A DNA stretch of 7,531 bases, taken from positions 1-7,531 of the forward strand of contig CAXCDZ010000042.1 of assembly GCA_963981525.1 (NCBI GenBank). Direction: 5' to 3'. The notes beneath the pieces are model-generated. The model saw nothing but the letters and a program-made list of their open reading frames with translations, was not told the origin of the DNA and made no database searches. A program made the translations under genes and the position numbers. This DNA comes from CAXCDZ01 sp963981525 (GTDB lineage: Bacteria; Patescibacteriota; Microgenomatia; UBA1400; UBA12108). Shown in pieces: positions 1-5,518 of the stretch; position 1 is the first letter of the stretch, and each line of letters starts with the position of its first letter.

Positions 1-588
1 GTCCTTATTGGGTCTCTCTGGTTTCCCCTTCTTCTCACAGTTTTCGGCGTCGCCCTCACTCACTCTCGCTCCGCCGCACTCACACTCTTCGGAATCATCA
101 TTCCTTTTTACATTCTCAAGAATCTCCGCACCCGTCTTATGTATTTTCTTGGTTTGTTATTTGTTATTTGTTATTTGTTATTTACAGGGACGCTTGGGCG
201 TCCTGTTGACACGTCACTCACTGATCGCCTTCACCTGCAAGGAGTCTCCTCGCAGGTCATTCTGACATATCCAATCTTCGGCACCGGCGCTAACGCGAGT
301 ATCTCTACCTATCCTGGCGTCTCTCCCACCACTCGCCTCCTCCAACCAGATCACAATAGCCTTACTCTCCTTCTCTCCTGGTTCGGCATCTTTGGCATTC
401 TCGCCCTAAGGACTCTCCTCGACAGGAGACATGGCCAACGGCCAAGTTGGGACAGCAAAGCTGGGAGGAGAGTCCTTGTTGGGCTTCTCCCCCTTCTCCT
501 CTTCGATCACTACCTCCTCACATCACCCCAGGGATTACTATTTATTCTCATATATTTCAGGCTCGTCCTCTCCCAGCTGACTCACTGA
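1..588 (+). CDS. O-antigen ligase/polymerase (Wzy/WaaL-like) family membrane protein, C-terminal part
   Basis: The frame is open from the first base and ends at TGA 586-588, so the 5' end lies outside the window; 195 codons are visible. The fragment is strongly hydrophobic, with membrane segments near residues 5-40, 46-62, 118-136 and 158-190. The order of features fits the C-terminal half of the O-antigen ligase family (PF04932): an extracytoplasmic stretch with YPIFGTGANA, then QPDHNSLTLLLSWFGIFG (the family's H-N-x-x-L followed by a G-rich helix), a short basic loop, and a helix with LLLFDHYLLTSPQG. Known members join or polymerise lipid-linked glycan units outside the membrane, which fits the flippase immediately downstream. 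Two odd DNA features sit inside the gene: a 4 x 7-bp repeat (153-180) encoding part of a membrane segment, and a structured inverted-repeat module (408-477) encoding the basic loop. The family call is by pattern only; ligase versus polymerase cannot be decided. Confidence 0.75.
   Translation, partial: VLIGSLWFPLLLTVFGVALTHSRSAALTLFGIIIPFYILKNLRTRLMYFLGLLFVICYLLFTGTLGRPVDTSLTDRLHLQGVSSQVILTYPIFGTGANASISTYPGVSPTTRLLQPDHNSLTLLLSWFGIFGILALRTLLDRRHGQRPSWDSKAGRRVLVGLLPLLLFDHYLLTSPQGLLFILIYFRLVLSQLTH
153..180 (+). repeat. Perfect 4 x 7-bp tandem repeat (TTTGTTA) inside the ligase-like gene
   Basis: Four uninterrupted copies of TTTGTTA (153-159, 160-166, 167-173, 174-180) are followed by a degenerate unit, TTTACAG. 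The repeat encodes part of the hydrophobic stretch LLFVICYLLF. The unit is not a multiple of three. Reading the frames by hand, loss of one unit moves translation to a frame that stops at about 263-265, and gain of one unit moves it to a stop at 207-209. The present copy number keeps the gene open. Confidence 0.9.
408..477. repeat. Structured 70-bp module with perfect 13-bp terminal inverted repeats
   Basis: AAGGACTCTCCTC (408-420) and its exact reverse complement GAGGAGAGTCCTT (465-477) enclose 44 bp. The interior holds two further hairpins: TGGCC-AAC-GGCCA (432-444) and CAGC-AAA-GCTG (453-463). The left arm can alternatively fold locally as TCTCCT-CGAC-AGGAGA (414-429). The whole can be drawn as a three-way junction. 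It encodes the short polar, Arg-rich loop between two membrane helices of the ligase-like protein. It could be a miniature mobile or REP-like element that settled in a tolerant loop; no transposase is visible here. Confidence 0.7.
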
Positions 589-625
589 CTCACTGATTCC
601 ACCGACACGCTGATACGCCGACCCC
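577..625. repeat. Octanucleotide repeat array, locus 1 (ligase/flippase junction)
   Basis: Six 8-bp units are visible: CTGACTCA (577-584), CTGACTCA (585-592), CTGATTCC (593-600), one extra A, then CCGACACG (602-609), CTGATACG (610-617) and CCGACCCC (618-625). The stop codon of the upstream gene lies inside the array. The array ends 4 bp before the extended -10 element of the flippase gene, and its unit at 610-615 (CTGATA) sits where a -35 box would be. The same unit family recurs at 3380-3443 and 5471-5502. Confidence 0.85.
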
Positions 626-638
626 TCCGTGTTAACAT
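610..638 (+). promoter_or_regulatory. Predicted promoter of the flippase gene, probably leaderless
   Basis: An extended -10 element, TGT followed by TAACAT (633-638, 4 of 6 matches to TATAAT), lies 17 bp downstream of CTGATA (610-615, 4 of 6 matches to TTGACA). The -10 box ends 6 nt before ATG 645, so transcription would start at or next to the start codon. No Shine-Dalgarno sequence precedes the ATG. Each box alone is weak; support comes from the spacing and from the same layout at three other genes in the window. Confidence 0.5.
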
Positions 639-644
639 ATCTGT

Positions 645-1922
645 ATGGCCCAAACGTCCCCCATCCTCACCAACACCCTCGCGCAATTAATCGCCAAGGG
701 AGTCGCCGTCCTCCTCACCCTTCTCTCCACTACCTACATTATTCGCCTGGGAGGATCAGAGCTGTTTGGGGAATACACCAAAGCCCTCGCCCTCATCCCC
801 ATCGGCTTCACGGCCATCGACTTTGGCCTCAACGCATCTGCCGTGCGCTCCATGACTGGAAGCCAGCAACACAGACAGCAGGTACTCGCAAACACCCTTC
901 TCTCCCGCCTCCTCCTCTCCCTCATCGCTGTCTTGACCCTTAATTTCATTGTCTTCCTCCTTCCCCACAACTACTCGGGCCAGATTAGAAATATCTTCTG
1001 GCTTGGCACCATTGCCATTCTCTTCCAGGGTTTCTATACTTCCTCAAATGCCTGGTTTCAGCGCCATCTCGAATACTGGCGCGGTAGTCTTGCCATTATT
1101 CTTAGTACTATTTTTGGTACGGTTCTCACCATTTACTACTTATTTACCTCCCCCACCCTCGAGCATATCCTCCTCGCCTTTACATTAGGCTACTCTCTCA
1201 TGGGCCTCACTAGCCTGATTCTCCTTCGCTCCAACCTCCCCCACAAGTACTCGCTCACCGGCGCTCTCTCCCACCTCAAGAAAAGTCTTCTTCTCGGATT
1301 TATCCTTATCCTCTCAGTTCTTGCCAGCAAACTCGACGTCATTATTCTTGGTATTTTCCGTAATGCAAGCATCGTCGGAGAATATGGCTTTGCATACCGA
1401 GTCTTTGATGTCGCGATTATTCTCCCTGTATTCGTCATGAACACGGTCTATCCCATGATGATCGGCTCCAGCAAGAAAGATAAGAAGCGTCTGATCTCCT
1501 CCTCCCTCAAAAATCTCACTATTCTTGGAGTTCTCGGCGCGCTCATTCTCTACCCCCTCGCCCCCCTCATTCATCTGGTCAAGCCAGGTCTAGATCTCTC
1601 AGTCTCTACTTTTCGTATTCTCGTTCTCTTCCTTCCCCTCTTCTATGCCTCTGCTCCTCTAATGTGGCAACTCATCGAGGCTAGGCGCGAAAAATCTCTC
1701 CTTATCCTCTATTTCCTCGCCGCCATCCTCAACGCAACCCTTAACCTAGTCTTTGTCCCCCGCTACGGCGCCGCGGCTTCCGCTGTCTTCACAGGAGTTA
1801 CAGAATTGTTTATCTTGATTGGTCTGATATACTTAACCACCTCAGGGTCTGACCTTACAGGACTCGAGGCACCAAGCTCGAAAAGTAGCCCAAAAAGGTC
1901 AGACCCTAAAGGATTATTATGA
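645..1922 (+). CDS. Polysaccharide flippase, Wzx/MATE-MOP superfamily
   Basis: The 425-residue product is very hydrophobic, with roughly 12 predicted membrane helices across residues 8-405, the usual size and topology of Wzx-type transporters (polysaccharide biosynthesis protein family, MOP superfamily). The N-terminus has the family look: a first helix, then TTYIIRLGGSELFGEY and a DFGLNASAVR segment. Such proteins move lipid-linked oligosaccharides across the cytoplasmic membrane, so it probably serves the adjacent ligase-like protein. ATG 645 is the only plausible start: an in-frame TAA lies at 633-635 with no alternative start between. There is no Shine-Dalgarno site, and a -10-like box sits 6 nt upstream. 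The last ~26 residues (from SGSDLTG) are polar and encoded largely by an inverted-repeat element (1844-1907), so the tail is probably an acquired extension. The stop TGA overlaps the start of the RNase HI gene. Confidence 0.85.
   Translation: MAQTSPILTNTLAQLIAKGVAVLLTLLSTTYIIRLGGSELFGEYTKALALIPIGFTAIDFGLNASAVRSMTGSQQHRQQVLANTLLSRLLLSLIAVLTLNFIVFLLPHNYSGQIRNIFWLGTIAILFQGFYTSSNAWFQRHLEYWRGSLAIILSTIFGTVLTIYYLFTSPTLEHILLAFTLGYSLMGLTSLILLRSNLPHKYSLTGALSHLKKSLLLGFILILSVLASKLDVIILGIFRNASIVGEYGFAYRVFDVAIILPVFVMNTVYPMMIGSSKKDKKRLISSSLKNLTILGVLGALILYPLAPLIHLVKPGLDLSVSTFRILVLFLPLFYASAPLMWQLIEARREKSLLILYFLAAILNATLNLVFVPRYGAAASAVFTGVTELFILIGLIYLTTSGSDLTGLEAPSSKSSPKRSDPKGLL
1844..1907. repeat. REP/MITE-like element with perfect 13-bp terminal inverted repeats at the flippase 3' end
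   Basis: AGGGTCTGACCTT (1844-1856) and its exact reverse complement AAGGTCAGACCCT (1895-1907) enclose 38 bp. Each arm is itself an interrupted palindrome (GGTC-T-GACC and GGTC-A-GACC). The interior carries a small hairpin, TCGAG and CTCGA with an 8-nt loop (1864-1881). Small palindromic ends of this sort resemble REP sequences mobilised by RAYT (IS200/IS605-like Y1) transposases, but none is present here. The element is read through in frame, supplies most of the flippase tail, and ends just before the Shine-Dalgarno site of the RNase HI gene. Confidence 0.75.
1908..1913 (+). promoter_or_regulatory. Ribosome binding site of the RNase HI gene
   Basis: AAAGGA lies 5 nt before ATG 1919, directly after the inverted-repeat element. 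It supports the ATGA-overlapping start and suggests translation coupled to the flippase gene. Confidence 0.6.
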
Positions 1923-2362
1923 TTATCAATCTCTTCACAGATGGTGGCGCACGTGGTAATCCTGGTCCAGCAGGCTATGGCTTCGTCGCCAATGACATCA
2001 CGGACTTGCCATCCAACGCACGTGTCTCAGAGGATGCGGGAATAGTTCTGGAAAAATGCGGTAATTATCTCGGTACGCAGACCAATAACCAGGCAGAATA
2101 CGAGGGGCTGGTAGCTGGTATAGCTTGGGCTCATGAGAATTATCCAGACGCAGATCTCCACATCTTCATGGACTCGCTCCTTATCGTTAACCAGGTCAAG
2201 GGGGTCTATCGTGTCAAAAACGTAATTCTTGCCAAGTATCACCGAGATATCATGACTCTTCTGCAGGATTTTCCCTCATACACAATCGCACATGTTCGTA
2301 GGGAATACAACACCATCGCCGACTCACTCGCCAACATGGCTATGGATCAAGAGCTTCACTAA
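1919..2362 (+). CDS. rnhA: Ribonuclease HI (short, archaeal/Sto-like type)
   Basis: This 147-residue protein is a complete RNase H fold of the usual length for single-domain enzymes. The four catalytic acids are in place: D8 in FTDGGARGNPG, E60 in NNQAEYEGL, D85 in FMDSLLIVNQV, and D135 in HVRREYNTIADSLAN. The enzyme cuts the RNA strand of RNA-DNA hybrids using two metal ions, removing primers and R-loops in the cytoplasm. It seems to lack the E. coli-type basic protrusion; the VRREYN..AD ending resembles the Sulfolobus/Bacillus YpdQ-like subgroup. ATG 1919 overlaps the flippase stop (ATGA) and has an AAAGGA site. In one 60-base line (1921-1980) G and C counts are close (17 G, 14 C), whereas the flippase upstream is strongly C-rich, so the two may have different histories. 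The operon link with glycan export is probably incidental. Confidence 0.93.
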   Translation: MIINLFTDGGARGNPGPAGYGFVANDITDLPSNARVSEDAGIVLEKCGNYLGTQTNNQAEYEGLVAGIAWAHENYPDADLHIFMDSLLIVNQVKGVYRVKNVILAKYHRDIMTLLQDFPSYTIAHVRREYNTIADSLANMAMDQELH

Positions 2363-2451
2363 GAGTTTTCTAGTTATAAGCCACTCAGATTAGGGGGAAA
2401 TTTTTGGGATAGGACGGATTACTCGCTCAAGAATAGAACGTGCAAAAAAAC

Positions 2452-2588
2452 GTAAGAACACAAACAGGGGGTAAAAATAGACTACCAAGCCAGGACAAAC
2501 ACCGCAAAAAGAAAGTAAGAACAACGGGGTGGGGGAGTCTAGTTAAATATAGGATAGTAAAAAATGGATTTGGCAATTGGGTAAGAAC
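2452..2588 (+). repeat. Three direct GTAAGAAC repeats spaced 63 and 66 bp
   Basis: Exact copies lie at 2452-2459, 2515-2522 and 2581-2588. The first two are also followed by a GGGGG run after 7-8 nt. The 63-bp step is six turns of B-DNA and the 66-bp step is close to that. The third copy lies between the -35 and -10 boxes of the predicted DUF4012 promoter, where a bound protein could act as a repressor. The role is inferred. Confidence 0.5.
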
Positions 2589-2598
2589 GCCATACAAT
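2570..2598 (+). promoter_or_regulatory. Predicted sigma-70-type promoter of the DUF4012 gene, leaderless
   Basis: TTGGCA (2570-2575, 5 of 6 matches to TTGACA), a 17-bp spacer and TACAAT (2593-2598, 5 of 6 matches to TATAAT) form the best promoter in the window. The -10 box ends 6 nt before ATG 2605, so the predicted first transcribed base is the A of the start codon. This argues for ATG 2605 and against the upstream in-frame GTG at 2440. Confidence 0.7.
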
Positions 2599-2604
2599 AG
2601 AATC

Positions 2605-5448
2605 ATGCCTAACTCCCACTCCTACCAACTAGAAACCCTTACTCAAGGTGCTCTTCTTCTTGGGAATGACTGGTTAGTAGGGGAGCTCACAAAAAAATTC
2701 ACCGACCTCTCAGTCCAGGTGTACACATCAGCCGCGAGCGTCCCCGAAGATCTTGATCTGGACTATCTTTTACTTGAGGGTGGGGGAGGTGAAAAAGACG
2801 AGGAGCTCACAAAACTGATTGATACTCACTCCCCACGAGCGCTCCTTCTCACTCATCATCAGGACAAGCTAGATCCACCTCACAAGGACTTTGTTCCACT
2901 ATATTTTTCTGACTATTTTGGCCCTGATTTTACCTTTGCACCCACCCTCACTCGTCTTCTTAACTCCGCTGGTCTTGGGGATAGCATCACACTCCCCGAC
3001 GACGGGATCCTTGACTATTCACTGATCACCCAAAAAGATCTGGTCGAAGGTATTTTCCATGCGCTCACCACGCCCAAACTTGCGCCAATCTCCCTACTTA
3101 CCAGCAAGGCGCCAATCTCACTCCTTTCTCTAGCTTATCTCATCCGATCCAGTCTCAATAAAGATATTAAGCTCAAGTTTGACCAGCCACTCCCCGCCCA
3201 AGAAATCTTGCAGCCATCGGCCAAGCTCACCCCACTTTCGGGATGGCAATCAAGTGACAATCTTACTGACTCTCTCCCTCCATTTATCAAGTCATATACC
3301 CCCGAAAAATCCCGTCCCAATCCCGAACCCAAGCAACCTTTAGAAACTGATTTGTCTCCGGTGGACACACCCACCCAAACCGACACGCCGACACCCCGAC
3401 ACGCTGACTTACCGACACGCCGACACGCTGATACCCCGACCCCCCATCTCTCCAAGCTCTCAGCTCTCGTCAAGCCGGCAAAGTATCATATTCCTTCCAA
3501 GCAGCCTACCTCCAAACTCGCATTTGTCCCACTTGCCCAGGAATCAAGCAAGTTCAGATTCCCCCGCCTCAAGCTGCCCAACTTCAGCCTTTCTGCTCCT
3601 AAGCCACTCACAATTGTCATTAGTGGCTTAGTTATTGCCTTTTTTCTATACTTCCTCACCCTGATCATGAGCCTCACGCTTACCCTGCTTTCCGTCAACT
3701 CATTCCGCGATCAGGCAGAGAGTAGCGATCTGCCTTCCAAAAGATCAATCTCTTCGGCCAGGCTTCCCGCAATTTTCCTCGAGGCAAATATTATTGCCCT
3801 CACCTCACTCCCGGGCTTCAAGAGCTCTTCTTCTCTACAACAAATCTCGACTCTCACCACCCTCTACAGGCACGGTCTTGACTCGATTCTTCTAGCCCAT
3901 GATCTTGCTAGCACTTCCTCAACTCTTCTTAACTATGTCTTGGGGGCAGGGGAGGGCGATGTTCTTAGTTTGATTAATCAATCTCGCCTCCAGTCATCCG
4001 AGCTCTACGAATCCCTTTCTCTCTTAGGAGGCTCACTCTCCGCTGATCCCCCATCTATCATTCCAGAACGCATGCACTCAACCTGGCAAAACCTCAAACT
4101 CACCCTCCAGACTCTCCGTACTAGCACCTTGTCAGCCAAAGCACTTTTTGCCACTGCCCCAGATCTTCTTGGGGTGGGGGATCGGCGCAAATATCTCGTT
4201 CTCTTCCAGAACAACATGGAGCTTAGACCCACGGGAGGATTTATTGGCTCTTTTGCCGTCATGAGTTTCGAAAACGGCAAGCTCTACGACATGCCTATCT
4301 ATGATGTTTACTCCGCCGACGGCCAGCTCAAAGGGCACATCGAGCCACCTAGTGAGCTCAAAGAATATCTCGGCGAAGCCAACTGGTACTTGAGAGACAG
4401 CAACTGGGATCCAGACTTTCCGACCTCAGCTAGGCGTGCCGAGTGGTTCCTGGACAAGACTCTCGGTCAGGTGGTTCATGGCACCGTCGCAATCAACGTC
4501 TACACACTTGCCTCACTTCTCGAGGCTCTCGGCTCAGTCACTCTTCCTGACTATGACGAAGAGATCACTGCCAGCAATATTTTTGAGCGTGCACAGTATC
4601 ACTCCGAGGTTAACTTCTTCCCGGGTAGCACCCAGAAAAAAGAGTTTATTTCTTCTGTTGCCGACGCACTTTTTAACCAGCTAACCTCTCTCACCCCCAA
4701 GCAAGCACTCCCCGTTGCCCAAGCACTCGCCAAAGGCATCGACGAAAAAAACACCCTCCTTGCAATCGACTCACCCGCAACCAATCACACCTTTAGCACT
4801 CTCGGCTGGAACGGAGAGCTCCGCAACCCTGCCTGTCCAGATCTAGGAGGGCCTGCCTCGCCGGGTATAGGCGGGAACTGCTACTCAGACTACGCCATGC
4901 TCGTTGATGCCAACCTGGGCGTTAACAAAGCTAACTACTTCCTCCGTCGCGCCCTCGAACTCGCAATCACCCTCGACAAAGATCTTACCCCCAGCTACCT
5001 ACTTAGTGTCAGCTACCAAAACACCTCTACTTCTAGCTCTTGGCCAGCTGGCGTCTACAAAAGCTACTCCAGGCTATACCTTCCTTCAGACTCAGTGATT
5101 GACTCAGTCTCAATTGATGGAAAGGAGTTGCCAGAATCAGACATCAAACTTACCGCACAGCACAATCGTCTCGTTGTTGGATATCTCATGAGCGCACCGA
5201 TTAACTCCACAACCTCTGTTGAGGTCAGGTATAGAAGGTCTACCAAACTCTCCAAAAACTCACCCACTTACTCTTTCTACTGGCAAAAGCAGCCCGGTAC
5301 TGCCGGGGATCCTCTCACCATCTATCTCAATCATCCGCTCTATCTCGATCCAGTAGTCGTCTCTCCTCAGGCCGAGATCACTGCCCAACAACTCGAGTTC
5401 TCCCTTACCAATATTACTGATCGTCGCATCACGGCCAAATTCCAATAG
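2605..5448 (+). CDS. Membrane-anchored DUF4012 protein with degenerate epimerase (SDR)-like N-terminal domain
   Basis: From ATG 2605 the product has 947 residues. Residues ~14-235 read like a worn extended-SDR/NAD-epimerase: LLLGNDWLVGELTKKF where the Rossmann glycine loop would be, DYLLLEG, a YGP-like SDYFGP (102-107), ILDYSLITQKDLVEGIFHAL (135-154), and a terminal LTPLSGW (208-214). No YxxxK catalytic pair is evident. A Pro/Thr-rich linker with an octamer-repeat segment (about 259-280) leads to one membrane helix (335-363). The rest is extracytoplasmic DUF4012, with the hallmark QNNMELRPTGGFIGS (535-549), followed by DVYSADG, RDSNWDPDFP and ANLGVNKANYF. Two cysteines around NPACPDLGG and GGNCYSD could form a disulfide. 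DUF4012 has no established reaction; its neighbours suggest a role in surface glycan assembly. Domain call strong, SDR relationship moderate. An in-frame GTG at 2440 is the alternative start. Confidence 0.85.
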   Translation: MPNSHSYQLETLTQGALLLGNDWLVGELTKKFTDLSVQVYTSAASVPEDLDLDYLLLEGGGGEKDEELTKLIDTHSPRALLLTHHQDKLDPPHKDFVPLYFSDYFGPDFTFAPTLTRLLNSAGLGDSITLPDDGILDYSLITQKDLVEGIFHALTTPKLAPISLLTSKAPISLLSLAYLIRSSLNKDIKLKFDQPLPAQEILQPSAKLTPLSGWQSSDNLTDSLPPFIKSYTPEKSRPNPEPKQPLETDLSPVDTPTQTDTPTPRHADLPTRRHADTPTPHLSKLSALVKPAKYHIPSKQPTSKLAFVPLAQESSKFRFPRLKLPNFSLSAPKPLTIVISGLVIAFFLYFLTLIMSLTLTLLSVNSFRDQAESSDLPSKRSISSARLPAIFLEANIIALTSLPGFKSSSSLQQISTLTTLYRHGLDSILLAHDLASTSSTLLNYVLGAGEGDVLSLINQSRLQSSELYESLSLLGGSLSADPPSIIPERMHSTWQNLKLTLQTLRTSTLSAKALFATAPDLLGVGDRRKYLVLFQNNMELRPTGGFIGSFAVMSFENGKLYDMPIYDVYSADGQLKGHIEPPSELKEYLGEANWYLRDSNWDPDFPTSARRAEWFLDKTLGQVVHGTVAINVYTLASLLEALGSVTLPDYDEEITASNIFERAQYHSEVNFFPGSTQKKEFISSVADALFNQLTSLTPKQALPVAQALAKGIDEKNTLLAIDSPATNHTFSTLGWNGELRNPACPDLGGPASPGIGGNCYSDYAMLVDANLGVNKANYFLRRALELAITLDKDLTPSYLLSVSYQNTSTSSSWPAGVYKSYSRLYLPSDSVIDSVSIDGKELPESDIKLTAQHNRLVVGYLMSAPINSTTSVEVRYRRSTKLSKNSPTYSFYWQKQPGTAGDPLTIYLNHPLYLDPVVVSPQAEITAQQLEFSLTNITDRRITAKFQ
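3380..3443. repeat. Octanucleotide repeat array, locus 2 (inside the DUF4012 gene)
   Basis: Eight contiguous 8-bp units match CYGAYACG closely: CCGACACG, CCGACACC, CCGACACG, CTGACTTA, CCGACACG, CCGACACG, CTGATACC, CCGACCCC. Because 8 is not a multiple of 3, the array encodes an 8-residue periodic Pro/Thr/Arg/His/Asp-rich linker. Losing one unit would bring a TAA at 3600-3602 into frame; gaining one would bring a TAG at 3629-3631. Both stops precede or fall within the membrane helix. Three units together keep the frame. Confidence 0.9.
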
Positions 5449-5470
5449 AGTCTGGCCGCTCCACTCCCCA

Positions 5471-5502
5471 CCGACACGCCGATATGCTGATATGCCGAAA
5501 TC
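5471..5502. repeat. Octanucleotide repeat array, locus 3 (upstream of bL25)
   Basis: CCGACACG (5471-5478), CCGATATG (5479-5486), CTGATATG (5487-5494) and a degenerate CCGAAATC (5495-5502) form a short array of the same family. It ends immediately before the TGG of the bL25 extended -10 promoter, filling the space where a -35 region and upstream contacts would lie. Confidence 0.85.
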
Positions 5503-5511
5503 TGGTATAAT
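5503..5511 (+). promoter_or_regulatory. Extended -10 promoter of the bL25 gene, leaderless
   Basis: TGG followed by a perfect TATAAT (5506-5511) is a textbook extended -10 element. No good -35 box is seen at 16-18 bp, where the octamer array lies, as is common for extended -10 promoters. Only 7 nt separate the box from ATG 5519, leaving a leader of 0-1 nt. This also rules out the upstream in-frame ATG at 5492, which precedes the -10 box. Confidence 0.75.
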
Positions 5512-5518
5512 CCCCCTA

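Larger units (their letters stand above)
2363..2604. other. 242-bp intergenic region with G-runs and GTAAGAAC repeats
   Basis: No gene is convincing here. The stretch is rich in A and G, unlike the C- and T-rich DNA around it, with G-runs at 2393-2397, 2467-2471, 2526-2529 and 2531-2535. GTAAGAAC occurs three times (2452-2459, 2515-2522, 2581-2588). I see no rho-independent terminator after the RNase HI gene. The frame of the downstream DUF4012 gene stays open back to a GTG at 2440, but those 55 codons (K/R/N/G-rich) have no ribosome binding site and run through the predicted promoter, so I treat them as non-coding. Confidence 0.6.

Noticed and set aside
8..265. 85-codon frame at the left edge
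   Set aside because: It is an out-of-frame reading of the ligase-like gene; useful only for showing where a one-unit loss of the 7-bp repeat would terminate.
2440..2604. N-terminal extension of the DUF4012 protein from GTG 2440
   Set aside because: There is no ribosome binding site before the GTG, the K/R/N/G-rich composition is unlike the rest, and the stretch covers a good -35/-10 promoter that points to ATG 2605. It remains possible.
3380..3443. CRISPR array
   Set aside because: The units are 8 bp and contiguous, with no spacers; this is a microsatellite.
3135..3473. 112-codon minus-strand frame opposite the DUF4012 linker
   Set aside because: Its repetitive Gly/Val/Ser/Arg product is the reverse reading of the octamer array; no ribosome binding site or family resemblance.
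5292..5307. CCCGG/CCGGG hairpin as a terminator
   Set aside because: It lies inside DUF4012 coding sequence, has only a 5-bp stem and no T-run follows.
5492..5518. Earlier in-frame ATG for bL25 (nine extra residues)
   Set aside because: It lies upstream of the TATAAT box and within the octamer array; the L25 domain begins naturally at ATG 5519.
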